From: Chromobotia macracanthus
Taxonomy: Eukaryota > Chordata > Actinopteri > Cypriniformes > Botiidae
Assembly (NCBI GenBank): GCA_036877525.1
Contig: JAZGTH010000008.1
Coordinates: 13,566,001-13,630,000, forward strand
Direction of reading: 5' to 3'
DNA length: 64,000 bases
Shown piece after piece: positions 26,496-36,686 of this stretch. Position numbers and translations under genes: made by a program. Numbering within the stretch: position 1 is the first letter of the stretch; each line of letters opens with the position of its first letter. Under the pieces are notes generated by a model. The model made no database searches. It saw only the letters and a program-made list of their open reading frames with translations, and was not told the DNA's origin.

Positions 26496-27675
26496 AAGCT
26501 TAGTCTTACAAGCCAAAGGGGAAAGACCAGAATAAGGATAATAAACAAACACATGAACACACCCACAAAGAAACATGTCTGTACTGTATCACAGATTGAG
26601 CACTAGTGAGTGAACATGGGCACAGAGACACAGACTGGACACTGATGAAAGACAGAATAGAAGACTAATTTTACGAAGCAAAAGGAGCAAAATGGGTACA
26701 AATGTGTAAATAATATGTCAAGAAATTGCCACAGCATAAAAACATAATACAGTTTGTGTCATACAGAAATGATCGCATTTTATTGTAATTTTCAACTGAC
26801 TCAAAAGTTATTAACCTATTATGTGACCCACATAAAAACACTGCAGCTCTGAAGTTAAATGAATGTCTGATGTTCCCGCTGGAGAAAGAGTTCAGCATCG
26901 CCACCTTCTGTTCAAAACTGAGACACTGAGCAGCTGAAAACAGCTGAAACTCCACACACAACTCTTCAGTAATGAAGCTCAAAATGAAGTAGACATAAAA
27001 TTGATATAAAAAAAAAACATTCCTATGAGCCAACTAACAGCAACCCTGTGAGCCAATCAGGTTTTAGGTTTTGGTTTAGAATTGAGGCTCTAACAAAAAT
27101 AATTTCCCTGTAATTTTTGGGTTGGCTATGAGCTAGAGAAAGGGTTGAGACCAAAAAGATCCAGAAACACATACAACCTAGAAAAATCATGGTGACCATA
27201 TGCATGAATGTTTTCTGTATCGAACCAAACATCAGTGACTCCAAACACACTGGAACATAACTTCATTTAGTCTTGTCTTTAATGAACTAAATAAAATGGA
27301 TGGAGTGCAATACATATGTTTACATATCACCTGTTTCTTATATCTGGTCTATAGTCGACTCCTCTAGAGCTGATATCAGATTGTTCACATTAATTTATCA
27401 GATCCAATAGTGATGTTTAATATTTCTCTGAACATATTGCTCATTACTGTTTATGTTACAAAGAGTTTTTTGGGTGTATGGTTTATGATTTGGGTTATTC
27501 AACATTTATAGTTTGTTTTTAATAAAAACAACAGAAATCTGTTTTCTCGGTTAATTTAAGCATGCAGTGTGTGTCTGAGGGTATAGGTACAGACTGACCT
27601 GTACACCATGCCTGGAGAGCCCGTCTGTCTGAGAGAGAGACGGGCTGGCGAGTCTGTGGTTGATTCTGGATACAT
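910..27675 (-). CDS. kcnab2: Voltage-gated K+ channel beta-2 subunit (Kv-beta-2), whole gene, 15 coding exons
   Basis: This gene encodes the cytosolic beta subunit that docks as a tetramer under Kv1 channels; the family is an NADPH-binding aldo-keto reductase (AKR6). Seen: 15 exons with GT/AG borders at 27675-27599, 26412-26371, 10089-10046, 9714-9677, 9482-9403, 8107-8063, 7513-7469, 7280-7237, 7153-7067, 6314-6229, 5499-5379, 5296-5202, 4114-3994, 1292-1204 and 999-910. They sum to 1104 nt, that is 367 codons plus TAG, with every phase matching. The length equals mammalian Kv-beta-2. The catalytic tetrad D85, Y90, K118 and N158 is at the mammalian positions, as are the NADPH-contacting S188-R189 and W243-SPLAC. 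The N-terminus starts [14 protein letters not shown], which is diagnostic of beta-2 rather than beta-1. Skipping exon 2 (42 nt) keeps the frame and gives 353 residues. Two more first exons lie at 15266-15474 and 22860-23218. Teleosts often carry a and b copies; I cannot say which this is. Confidence 0.97.
1204..1292 (-). CDS. kcnab2: kcnab2 core exon 14
   Basis: An 89-nt exon reading (A)[20 protein letters not shown] then LMENIGAIQ. It holds the C-terminal cofactor clamp (Q-x-x-E-N). The acceptor is TCTGCAG and the donor GTGAGA. Confidence 0.96.
1434..1906. mobile_element. Non-autonomous hAT-type DNA transposon (MITE), 473 bp
   Basis: The element starts TAGAGCTGTCAA and ends TTGACAGCCCTA, so its ends are imperfect inverted repeats of the TAGGGCTGTCAA type. 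It is flanked by a perfect 8-bp direct repeat, ACATACAT, at 1426-1433 and 1907-1914. An 8-bp target duplication with TAG...CTA ends is typical of hAT elements. No transposase frame is present inside, so it needs a helper in trans. It lies in the intron between kcnab2 exons 13 and 14. Confidence 0.85.
2516..2577. repeat. Imperfect (AC)n microsatellite
   Basis: A CA-rich tract broken by single T and G substitutions, in the intron between kcnab2 exons 13 and 14. Confidence 0.85.
3994..4114 (-). CDS. kcnab2: kcnab2 core exon 13
   Basis: A 121-nt exon starting [20 protein letters not shown] and ending [13 protein letters not shown], near-identical to mammalian beta-2. The acceptor is GTTAACAG and the donor GTATGC. 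Confidence 0.96.
5202..5296 (-). CDS. kcnab2: kcnab2 core exon 12 (NADPH loop)
   Basis: A 95-nt exon starting [20 protein letters not shown] and ending in phase 0 at SRASLK. The WSPLACG stretch and K254 belong to the NADPH-binding loop. The acceptor is CCTCAG and the donor GTACCT-like (GTACCG). Confidence 0.96.
5379..5499 (-). CDS. kcnab2: kcnab2 core exon 11
   Basis: A 121-nt exon starting [20 protein letters not shown] and ending [10 protein letters not shown](G). It contains Q214, a cofactor-contacting residue. The acceptor is TTCGCAG and the donor GTAAGT. Confidence 0.96.
6229..6314 (-). CDS. kcnab2: kcnab2 core exon 10
   Basis: An 86-nt exon reading (E)[20 protein letters not shown] then RWSPMEIM. 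S188-R189 bind the cofactor in the family. Human beta-2 has Ser-Ser-Met at this point (as I recall it); here it is Ser-Pro-Met, with Pro at position 192. The acceptor is TTGGCAG and the donor GTGAGG. Confidence 0.96.
7067..7153 (-). CDS. kcnab2: kcnab2 core exon 9 (N158)
   Basis: An 87-nt exon that begins [20 protein letters not shown] and ends [10 protein letters not shown]158 replaces the catalytic histidine of typical AKRs, as in all Kv-beta proteins. The acceptor is TCTACAG and the donor GTGAGT. Confidence 0.96.
7237..7280 (-). CDS. kcnab2: kcnab2 core exon 8
   Basis: A 44-nt exon reading (K)[14 protein letters not shown](G), an AKR barrel helix. The acceptor is GTTTCAG and the donor GTGAGA. 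Confidence 0.95.
7469..7513 (-). CDS. kcnab2: kcnab2 core exon 7 (catalytic K118)
   Basis: A 45-nt exon reading (R)[14 protein letters not shown](K). K118 of the tetrad lies in the ITTK motif, followed by W121, which stacks at the active site in the family. The acceptor is TTTGCAG and the donor GTATGT. Confidence 0.96.
8063..8107 (-). CDS. kcnab2: kcnab2 core exon 6
   Basis: A 45-nt exon reading (K)[14 protein letters not shown](R). The acceptor is GTTGCAG and the donor GTATGC. The sequence is identical to the vertebrate Kv-beta consensus as I recall it. Confidence 0.95.
9403..9482 (-). CDS. kcnab2: kcnab2 core exon 5 (catalytic D85, Y90)
   Basis: An 80-nt exon reading [20 protein letters not shown] then EVYAAG(K). 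It carries D85 and Y90 of the AKR tetrad. The acceptor is GACAG, preceded directly by about 46 CT units. The donor must be read as GGAAA|GTGAGT so that the split Lys codon is completed by G in the next exon. Confidence 0.96.
9488..9579. repeat. (AG)46 microsatellite abutting a splice acceptor
   Basis: About 92 uninterrupted bases of AG. On the coding (minus) strand this is (CT)46, ending 5 nt from the acceptor edge of kcnab2 exon 5, so it forms the entire polypyrimidine tract. Confidence 0.95.
9677..9714 (-). CDS. kcnab2: kcnab2 core exon 4
   Basis: A 38-nt exon reading (G)[12 protein letters not shown], which includes the cofactor-site residues around T56-W57. The acceptor is TTTACAG and the donor GTGTGA. 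Confidence 0.95.
10046..10089 (-). CDS. kcnab2: kcnab2 core exon 3 (first AKR strand)
   Basis: Reads [14 protein letters not shown](G), the first beta strand of the AKR barrel and the first exon shared by all isoforms. Its first base completes the Arg codon split with each alternative first exon. The acceptor is TTTTTTAG and the donor GTAAGT. Confidence 0.96.
10090..15265 (-). other. kcnab2 intron upstream of core exon 3
   Basis: No exon with family similarity was recognised. It holds a short (TC)n at 13137-13157 and an unusually unique-looking stretch at 14520-14700 (see findings). The rest is AT-rich non-coding DNA. Confidence 0.6.
13137..13157. repeat. (TC)n microsatellite
   Basis: About 10 TC units within the kcnab2 intron. 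Confidence 0.85.
15266..15474 (-). CDS. kcnab2: kcnab2 alternative first exon, Kv-beta-1.1-like inactivating N-terminus
   Basis: A 209-nt coding exon starting [20 protein letters not shown] and ending RTGMKY(R), in phase 2 at a GTAGGA donor. Joined to the core at 10089 it gives a protein of about 397 residues. The family's Kv-beta-1.1 starts MQVS with a Cys at position 7. That ball peptide causes N-type inactivation of Kv1 channels, and Cys7 makes the block redox-sensitive. The middle also matches the beta-1.1 pattern (basic [10 protein letters not shown] stretch). This exon sits inside a gene whose other first exon is clearly beta-2. I infer a separate promoter upstream (see 16133). Expression is not shown by sequence. 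Confidence 0.9.
16133..16141 (-). promoter_or_regulatory. kcnab2: TATA-like motif of a candidate promoter for the Kv-beta-1.1-like first exon
   Basis: The minus strand reads TTTATATGC here, just downstream of a (CT)n tract (16154-16191) and just upstream of a GCCCCTCCC Sp-type box (16111-16125 region). A start about 30 nt downstream, near 16105, would give a 5' UTR of roughly 630 nt before the MQVS ATG at 15474. This is inferred from motif order only. Confidence 0.35.
16154..16191. repeat. (GA)n microsatellite with one interruption
   Basis: Two GA blocks separated by one AC interruption, immediately upstream of the TATA-like motif on the minus strand. Confidence 0.9.
20057..20110. promoter_or_regulatory. 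Tandem array of CRE palindromes, 15-bp period
   Basis: The 15-bp unit TGACGTCACACAGAC is repeated. Two perfect TGACGTCA palindromes occur at 20073-20080 and 20088-20095. They are flanked by an AGACGTCA (20059-20066) and a TGACGTCC (20103-20110). TGACGTCA is the full CREB/ATF site. Four sites spaced exactly 15 bp apart in an intron with alternative promoters could be a cAMP-responsive element cluster. It could also be only a small tandem duplication. Confidence 0.6.
20157..20186. repeat. (GA)n microsatellite
   Basis: About 15 GA units, 50 bp to the right of the CRE array. Confidence 0.9.
22860..23218 (-). CDS. kcnab2: kcnab2 alternative first exon, long Ser-rich N-terminus with Kv-beta-1.2/1.3-like end
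   Basis: An open frame ends QTGMKY(R) in phase 2 at a perfect GTAAGA donor (22859-22854), compatible with the shared core exon at 10089. The preferred ATG at 23218 (A at -3) starts [16 protein letters not shown] and adds 119 residues, for about 447 in total. An in-frame ATG at 23254 (G at -3) would add 12 more. Layout: Gly-rich start, basic RRKS, a Ser run near residue 36, then a charged helical segment with [19 protein letters not shown] and NGLSLEE. The last part resembles the VEKFLRVHGISLQET end of mammalian Kv-beta-1.2 as I recall it. No typical inactivation ball is visible. A (GCT)n run on the plus strand encodes the serines. Confidence 0.8.
23371..23380 (-). promoter_or_regulatory. kcnab2: TATA-like motif of a candidate promoter for the long alternative first exon
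   Basis: The minus strand reads CTATTTAAGG, about 150 nt upstream of the ATG at 23218. A start near 23345 would give a 5' UTR of about 125 nt with GT-rich stretches. This is motif-level evidence only. Confidence 0.35.
23683..23713. repeat. (TA)n microsatellite
   Basis: About 10 TA units followed by a TG-broken TA stretch. Confidence 0.85.
26371..26412 (-). CDS. kcnab2: kcnab2 coding exon 2 (14-residue cassette)
   Basis: A 42-nt exon, phase 2 at both ends, reading (S)[13 protein letters not shown](R). Removing it keeps the frame, which matches the known 353-residue mammalian Kv-beta-2 isoform lacking 14 N-terminal residues. The acceptor is CCCTCAG and the donor GTACCT. A pure (CT) tract of about 30 units (the GA run at 26433-26492) begins about 20 nt upstream of the acceptor. 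Confidence 0.93.
26433..26492. repeat. (GA)30 microsatellite near the cassette exon acceptor
   Basis: About 60 uninterrupted bases of GA. On the coding strand it is (CT)30, beginning about 20 nt upstream of the acceptor of the 14-residue cassette exon. Confidence 0.95.
27599..27675 (-). CDS. kcnab2: kcnab2 coding exon 1 (beta-2 specific N-terminus)
   Basis: Reads [20 protein letters not shown] then PGMVY, and ends in phase 2 before a GTCAGT donor. This short, Ser/Thr-rich N-terminus lacks an inactivation ball and is the classic Kv-beta-2 start. The ATG lies at 27675-27673. A 5' UTR continues upstream to a plausible acceptor (GTTTCAG) that would put the exon edge near 27766. Confidence 0.95.
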
Positions 27676-27766
27676 GGGGAGTGGGAGAGTGGGGGGTGTA
27701 GCCAGGCTGCCGTGGGGTCTCTCTCTCCAGTTAATGGATGTGTCTGTCTCTCAGCTTACAGGAGCT
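27676..27766 (-). other. kcnab2: Candidate 5' UTR part of kcnab2 beta-2 exon 1
   Basis: Minus-strand sequence upstream of the MYPES ATG contains no coding similarity. A GTGTTTCAG acceptor with its edge near 27766 would make this the 3' part of a 5' UTR exon spliced to a distant promoter exon, as in mammalian KCNAB2. Confidence 0.4.
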
Positions 27767-30700
27767 CTGAAACACAAGCAAACAGAATTACAGGTCTGAG
27801 CAATCATTCAAATACTACAGCGTATTAATATACAAAAACATCAAAGCAGCACTGCAGTACAGCCAATAAGCTGCAGGAACACATACACAACACTAGAGGG
27901 CTGTCTTTACAATAGTAAATGGTGACCACATCCACCACAGGGAATGCAAAGCACCGAATCATAAAGCTGATCCAAAATACAAAGTTACTGTCACACAATG
28001 CTGTGCTGCAGTGTTTCCTGCAAAACTACAACCTCATCTCAATCTAGTGCCATGGCAAAACAAACAAAATAAGCTGATCAATATGTGAATGTCACTTTGA
28101 AACTTATTGGTTAACTCAGTTAACTGATCAGCTGAAAGATGAAGAGATGTTACGTGTACACTAATGAGTGTGTGAATAGACACATCATGCTATTGTAAGG
28201 GACTGGACGTTACTTTAATGAAAGTAATGTTTGCATGACCCATATTCACATATTCACACATTATCACACATATTCATGTTACCCTCATTCCACAACCAGA
28301 TGTACATACAGCGAGTTTTAAGAATTCTGATCTGGTGTCAGATGTCACTCGCTCCAGTGCCCTCAAATACATTTTCACTTGCAAATGTGAGTGAAATTGA
28401 ACCACAGCATAAATCAGTATATAATCACAGACTGAATATTTATATAACAAAGGTAGGATAGGTAATGTCAGCCCCCACTGCATCATACAAGACCATGTAT
28501 CCATACTGCAGTACAGACATAGAGTGGCAATGGCAGAGAGACCAACAAAAAGCTAATGGTTGTGAGACAGAAAGAGAATGAGGGCAGTCAGGAGAGAGAG
28601 AGGAACGTCCTGTGAAAGACATTGAGAATAAGGTAGAGGTGGAGCTCAGTAAGAGTACACAGGACGCTCATTTAAAGGGCCATAGTCTACACTTCTATAT
28701 GTGTATTTGTAATGTTAGTTACTTTATTTGCACCAAAACTAACAACTAGTTTCCACCCTTAGAATTAAACTGCTTTTGCTACTGCATATGTTTAAGACTT
28801 TTAAATGACTTCTGATTGGCCAACTGCAAGCTGCACAATATATCAACATTATCAAAATATCACCATGTGCATATTGCCATGGTTACCACAATGCATTCTG
28901 GGATCATTGTTGCAGTAAAGGACACGTGTAATGGTGCTTTAAAGCAGCCTTTGTGTCAGGAGTGTCTATGATGCCTCACAATCTCTGAGTGAGAATCTCT
29001 GAGTTTAAATATAGTACAAATATATCTGTAATTTACATTCAGAAGTGTCACTTATCAGCTTTCTCAGTTTAAAGCCTACCTTATGAAAAAACAAATAAAT
29101 AATAAACACTATTGCTTATTAAAAGCTTCATCACAATAAAACTCACAAATGGTCAGTGGATGCCTGCAAGAAATACAGTGTTGAAAACCAGCTTCCTCCG
29201 CACAGGCCAGGCAGGTGGGAGGAGGAAAAAACGGAGGAGTTTATTCATCCCCATGAGCTCGAGAGAAACACCTTTGCATTCACACACACATGCACACCCA
29301 CAGCATTCTTCTCATTTCAGCACTCATGACTAGGTGAGAGCTGTTAAAGGACATCAATTTCTGCTCATCAGGGTGACTTTACCTCCATCAGTCTGCACAC
29401 ACCAGCAGTCTGACATCAGGAATAAGGCCCCGCCCATCATGTGAAGCAGAACACAGGGCTGATGTCTCATTACAGTGTGTGGTTCAGTAAAGAGAAGGTC
29501 ACACATCACTGAAGAAACCATCAGGAGAAGCAGAAGGTGACCGTGAGTGTTACACCACATTAGCTCAGACTGTCAAAGTGCTTAAATAATGCTGTTCAGA
29601 TGGGCTTATATAATGTTATAGACTCCCTTTATACACATGAAACAATATACACCACAGCAGAATGAATCAATGAATGAAAATCAAGGTGAAAGTTAACCTA
29701 GCACTGCCACATATTTGAAATGACCTGACCACATACAGAGTTACCATACCATAGAGTATAAACCATGAAATTCTGAAAATGCTAGCATGATTCTGCATCC
29801 CACTCCAGTAATAAAAACTGGGGTGCACTACATAGTGTGCTGCATAAACTAAAACAAAGCAACAATATGCATCACAAGATTGATGAGATTAGTTTAAGAT
29901 TAGTTTATGCCCTTGACTAGTAAAGCTCGTGTCCGTATCTCACAAAAAGATGCCATAACACATAATATACATGCAAGCTGTGCTATGGAGATAGTACAAT
30001 GTTGCTTCACAGTGCTGCATGGAGTAAGTCACAAGAACATGCTGGAGGAGCTGAAACGGTGATTGTTTCAAGGTGTGAACACAGAAATGCCTGAACTGTT
30101 CAGAAAATATCACGTTGGACAGTATCAATTGTTGTGATTTTTAAAGTGTTTTCTGCACAGTTTGCAGAATGCAGAATGGATATAAAAACATAGGTAACAT
30201 GTCAAATAAAGCTGATATTACACGTTTACTGGTAGCAGAAACCATGCTGAAATGATTGTAATGATTTAATAAAGAGACTGTGTAGAACTATTCTGCTGAA
30301 TTGTGAAGAGTTCTACAAACAGATTCTGTGACAGTCTGCTTGTACTTAAATGGCATTAAACACATTTGAAAAAGTTAAAGACATCTTAAAAATACATAAG
30401 AATGAGAATAAATTGTATTTTCTCTGGGCAGCAAAGTGATACAGTGAGAGGTTTGCTGGAATATTGCAGCACTGCAGAAGAGCACAATGTTACAGCATGA
30501 CCTGTGTTCTGATTTACTACTATAATGAGCAGATCCAAGTGCAGCGCACTCAGATCACAGAAACTGTGAGCTTCACACAGAGGAACAGAAAGTGACTCTC
30601 TCCTTTTACACATGTGAGAGAGAAAAGGAAAGAGGAAGAGAGTAAGACTAGAGGAAGAAGGAACCTGAAAGATGCACAGTGAGGACATGTCAGATTTCTA

Positions 30701-33700
30701 AGAACACTAGATCAGTATTTTGATTACGGCTGCTTCTGAGATGACAGTTCTGGAAAAAAATGATGGATAAAAAACAAATGTTAGGCAACTTGGCCATATT
30801 ATAACCAGAAAACAATGTTTGTGTTTTAAACCGCAGACAGAAACAGCACTAGCTACACAGCAATATCTGGATGTTTTTTGGAAAACTGATGTTAATGATG
30901 TTTACATACACCTCAATATATATTACACACATGCCACCCCTAAAACTGTAGGTGGCCACTTTAGAGGTTAGTCTTGCTACATTTGACTGGGGTTACACTG
31001 TGACATCAGCGTATTATCAGGATCTTGTCCCTTCAGTAAAACTAAATAAAACTGTATGTATATGGCGAATATGGTGATCCAGAGGTCAGCAGTGAAAAGT
31101 ACTGATTTTTGCATGAGAAGCAGAAGTAACAGCATGCTGTCAGTTGACTCAGATTGATGACTGATCTCCATGTTGAGACACACAAAGCATGTGCAAGATG
31201 AAAGATCACAAACAGACTCCTGCTCTGATGGAGAAGTGATCCTAACTGTGAGAATAACACAATCACTCAAGGAACTCTGAGAAACATCCAACAATGTAAT
31301 GTGGGTATAAGAACCCTTCAGTAAGCAAATGAAGAGTTCATTGAGGTCTGTTAGCAATAGACTGATGTCTCAGCCAGGCTAGTTTAACTGAGTACTGGTC
31401 CGATACTACTGCATTGGCCAACTGGCTTTGTTTATTTTTATTTTACAATTTTATGTATGGCTTATTTGCTATCATATATTTGCTATCATGAAATTATGTG
31501 TGTGTGAATTAATTTTTAACTTATAACAACATTTGCATGTTTACATTTATGTATTTATCAGTCACTTATCAAAAGTGCTAGCTCTAGTTGAATAGGAAAG
31601 CAAGGTGCTAAAGAAAAAACAACTACCTGACATCACAAAACGTGTCATAATGTTCATAAAAAGCACTGCCTGCAAAAGACCAAAGTCACTTCCATCCTTT
31701 CTAAGAAGTGAATATTTTGTCTGTGCAAACCTCCCCCACATCACACAAAAAGAAAAACAGGATTATAAAGGCAAGCACTTGCGTGTGAAAATGAGATCCA
31801 CTTTCAGAAACAGAGGAGCCCTTGATTACAGGAACAGCACAGGTCAGCACTGCAGTACAGCGCTCATCAAAAACATTTCTACACGACAGTTCTCTATAAT
31901 GAAAACTTGGGGAATATAACCCTTCAGTCTCCTCTGAAACATACACATTTGTTTCAGACATTGTTAGTCTATGTATTTGTCACACAAAATAGACGCAACA
32001 CTTAAAAAAATCTGCAGACCTATATGGAGCAAGTTATATAACCCAATTGAAATCTCTCGACAGGAATGTGAAAAGCTTGAACAAACAGTGGACATGCATT
32101 GTATTCTCTACATAATTCATCTTGAATAATTCATCAGTGCATGTGAGAATCATACAAACACACTAAATGTCTTTTAAAATACTGCACCCAACTGCTGAAA
32201 TCTGCTTCTTTCACTACTGAAAGTACAGCACAACACATTACACGTTAACATGAGAGTACTGCCACAGATCTGCTTACCAACCACACCAAGTTATATCCTG
32301 TCCTTCAACTCATCATGAGTATTAAAAGTCTTACATATAAAGCTGATGAATCGGACAATCTTCACACAACAAATGCAAAATACCGGAAAGGGACCTGACA
32401 TGACACGATCACTACTGTTTACAAACTCCACCCACAGCAATATGCTGATAATGCATAACCAGAGGGTCATGCACCATTCAAAAAGTACAAACAATTTCAC
32501 AGCTCACCAGAACAAAAACAGCTTTAGTCAAATAAAGAATCACTCTGGAATGCCCTGCACAACAGACTTCTATTACAAGTGTAGTTCTGCAAAAACATGA
32601 CTTTGTTTGTTTGTACAAACCGATGAATGAGTCTAAATGATTGTTTTGGTAATTGGCAGTATACCACAGATGCTGTCTAAAGTGCCCAGCTTATACTGAT
32701 CCTGATTATTTAAATAATACTAACATGAAAACATGAACCAGCGCTAATACTCCATCTCACCTCATGTGCCATACAGCCCTTAAATCAGCTGAATAAGAGG
32801 TCTGTGTGCCACTGACGTCTCTTCCTCCAGCAGACATGATGACGGCTGGCCTCAAACAGATGTCCAGATTCTGCTCCCTGAAGGCAAACCCATATCAAGC
32901 TCTCCTGATCCACAAATAGACCCTTTCTATGGTCTCACTCTATTTAATCTGCTGCCACTGCAGACAGAGGTGACCTCACATTCGGCTCTGACTTGCATCC
33001 TGAGAGTGACCTAAGAGTGACATCATATCTCTGTGTATGAACCAATGAGTAGGTGACTGAACATTTATAATGTTATAAACCAAGTCCAAAGTAACTTTAG
33101 AAAATTAAGAACATTTACTGGCTATATGTTTATATACTTCTCAAGAAACCTTTATTTTGTATTACTTCTGTTAAAAATATATCTTTGTATTTATGACAAT
33201 AGGATTGTCTTTTTGTTTTTATGACCTGTCATCATGCCACACTTATCATCATATATGAGACACTTTCATGAGTCATTCAACAAGACTCCACTGGTCACAA
33301 AATCTATCATGTATTATGTTATAATTACTCATAAAGTTATCAGCCAGCTGGCAGTATTTTTCATTTTGACTTGCATATGCCATTAGCAAGTGTTAATTTT
33401 GGACCATAATGACAGAAAACATGACAGATCAGTGCTATTACTGTAATATGATTTAGTTATATCAGTCTAAATCTGGAGTCTTTATGATTCAGTGCTGCAG
33501 AACTGCAGCAGTGAGGTTGGGGAAGCCCTCTCTGGCTCTCACTCTCATTTTCATTTCAGCAGAAACACAGACTCTCGCTGTGCCAGCTTCACTCCCATGC
33601 ATTTGGCCGGTATCTGCAGCTTTGCAGTGTTGAACCCACTGGCCCTGCGGAGAGCCAGGCATTGCTAATAGCATTGCTGCTATTGTGCAGTGTTTAGCTG

Positions 33701-35580
33701 AATCCAGGCTACACTGACGCATTCTTTTCAAAGATTGACTGCCTTCTTTTGTTGTTTATCTCAGAGATGGTTGAATCAGCTGCATGATGTATTGTGTCAG
33801 GCTGACTGCTCGCTTGAGTGTGCAGCATGCTGAAAGGTCACCCATCCTCAATGTGCTGTGCGGAGCTACATGAAGGGGGAACAGAGATGCAGATATGCAG
33901 GGATCACTGCAACAAAGGAAAGGTGGGGATTAGATTGCACAGAGGTGTGCATTTAAAGAGACAGAGGTGCATTAAAAATAACTCTGTGTGCTCTCTTTAC
34001 TGTAAAGAATAGCTCTGAGATCAATATCTCTCTGCCCGGGGAGGAGACAGGCATGAGAAGTCAGGTCTGCACAGGACAGACTGTACAGCAGCAGCAAAAG
34101 AGATGATGACAGCTCTGGGTCTGCTTAACAGCAAAGTTAAAGAGAGTTACAACTTATGGATTGCAGCTTTAACTGTGACATGTCTTTCTGTCACCATTAA
34201 TTATAAGTGCAAAAATAGTGTTTTCATCTGCAACTGATCAGTCAAACAGATAATCTCACCCCAGTCAATGCAGGACTGGTCAGGATGACCAAACAAACAA
34301 TACAATGTTTTACTGGTATCAAAAGCACACTTTGTAGTGCAGATCACTTGAGGGAAAGACAGTGTGTCAGTATGAATGTGTGTGTGTGAGAGAGAAGCCC
34401 TCACTCCTGATGTTCATCTGTGCATCACATACACCTGAACACACCTGCAGCAACACTGCCTGTCCAAACATTCAGCTCATCAAACCACCAACAGGAAGTA
34501 CATCATCCAGCCTCACTGAGTAACCTGCTGCTGTTCATACATGCTCCAGAACTTAGTGCACTTACAAGAGACACAGCATGGACTGAAGCCAGATCAGAAC
34601 AGTGATGTTAAGAAACCTTCTGGTGATGCAGTCACTGCAACTCAAGAGATGGGTGGTGCAGAAAAACACTGTGTCAGAGACGTTTGGTATTAAAGCCTGT
34701 TTGTACAATTACATGTCAGTATCTTTTAAATGCAGTGTGGCTAAAAACTCAGTGGGGAATTATCCTGTCTTGTTTTGTTTCTGTGATCCTTTAGCTCTTC
34801 GTGTTGGTAGCTGTTGTGTGATCCGATTCAATCTTCCCCCAGGATGCTGGAATACCATCTGATGAACGCTGCTGCTAACTGAGGGGGAAAGGCTGCGAGA
34901 ATGGTCCAGAATCACTAATGAAACGTGTGCAAATGCAGCAGGCCACGCAGAGCGCTGTAAGCAGACTGAAAAACACGCCCCCAGAAAAAGCCTGCGAGCA
35001 GCAGCTGCCCTGCACACACACACTGAGGAAGAGGAGGACAGAAATATACCGCTGAAGAGAGAGAAGAGCTGAGCAGGCACAGCCATTCAAACAGTGATGA
35101 AGAGGAGGCAGCTTTAGCCTCAGCTGGATAAACAGATGTGTAACAGCGATAAAATTAAAAAGACTGCACACAATGGACCGGGGTGTTTTTAAAGGAGACA
35201 GTGACACAGGATTGGTGATGGTGGGTGGTGACGTCAGAATGTGAAACTGGAGTGACGGTGGCAGCGGACCAATGGAAGGGATCTGTAAAAGGCAGAGTGA
35301 GGAGAGAGAGAGGGACAGAAAACAGAAAGAGCCAAAGGAACACAAAACAACACAGTCACATACAGGGACGTAACAACAGTAAACAGATGACACTTACAAT
35401 GTCACAACACATTCACGATTTCTTTCATACTGCCTACAGCAAGCCCTGTGATGTACTGCAGGTCTCAACAATAAGGACAGTCTCACGGCCTAACATCAGC
35501 GCGAGATGCCAGTGTTTTCATTCTGACACTCCAACACTACACTGATCATGTACACGTTTTCAATGCCTTACACATGCATG

Positions 35581-35628
35581 TGTGTCATATGTTTACTGTG
35601 TCATATGTTTACTGTGTCATATGTTTTT
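35581..35628. repeat. Tandem triplication, 16-bp unit
   Basis: TGTGTCATATGTTTAC is repeated twice exactly and a third time with a changed end. Confidence 0.9.
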
Positions 35629-36462
35629 TAAAGTTGAATGGGACATTTTGATGGGATTGTGTCATCATAATGAAATTATGTAGCTCAACACAGGTGAGAT
35701 TTGGTTAAAATTTATAAGAGAATCCCATCCTAACTTATGCCTAGAGATACAGGCTGATCTGCAGCTCAGAATCAAAGAATCACAGCACAGCACTTGCTCA
35801 GACCTGGAAATTCTTACATATTACACTAAAAACAGCAATCAGTACAATATTTACTGATGGATATTTACTTCAGTAAAACGTGACAGGAAGAACAGAAAAG
35901 TTTAATAATCTTTAACCTGTTTTATAACCCAATCCTGTGATTAATACGGTCTGCTATAATAAAAACTATAGCAATGTTGCGATATGAAAATTAAAAGTAA
36001 TGCAAACAACAAGAAAAACAAGTTTTACTCTACACAAGCATAACCACAGAGCAATATTTAGAAGATGAATTATTTAAGAACAGAGTAAAACAATGCATAC
36101 AATGCATATTTACTATAAATTATTTAAAATCCCCTTACTGTGGGAACCCTGGTTATATATAAAAATAGTATTTCAACTGGAAAAACTGTACAAGTTTCTC
36201 AACAAAAGAAAGAAAAAGCTCATCTGTCATTGTTGACCTGAATAATCAGTTAGCAATAAGCTGTTGTGTTGGGTGACTATACTGTGGTTCTACATGAAAG
36301 GACACATAAGTGGGTTCTTTGGTTTCTTTACATGTTTGTGCTCTCAATCACTGTATGATGCTGGAATCCAGCTTTGTCATTCAGGAGAACTGAGGCACTC
36401 TTACACATCTGTCACAATAGTCTGCAAGCCATTACTGAAGCTTAAGGAGGCAGCACATGATA

Positions 36463-36686
36463 TTAAAGGCAGGGTAGGTGATTTCCATTAACATTTTTTG
36501 TTATTTTGGTTGAAAGTTTCTTCACACCCTAAAAGCAATCACTAAGTGGTCTAAACATATTTATATAAATATAAGTCTGTGGAAGGGGCGGGACTATCAA
36601 ACGTTTAGTCATTTCCTTTGGTCTTTGTATTGCAGGAGATGTATCTTTGGCTAGCCTCCCTTTTAAGTTGCCTACCCTACCTTTAA
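36463..36686. mobile_element. Short MITE with TTAA-flanked inverted ends, 224 bp
   Basis: The left end reads TTAAAGGCAGGGTAGGTGA. The right end, reverse-complemented, reads TTAAAGGTAGGGTAGGCAA. These are terminal inverted repeats of about 19 bp with a few mismatches, bordered by TTAA on both sides. TTAA target duplication is typical of piggyBac-like elements. No transposase frame is inside, so it is non-autonomous. If TTAA is part of the element, another superfamily is possible. Confidence 0.7.

Noticed and set aside
34875..35393. 172-codon minus-strand frame
   Set aside because: Leu/Ser/Cys-rich, CT-biased composition, no domain, no consistent splice or start context.
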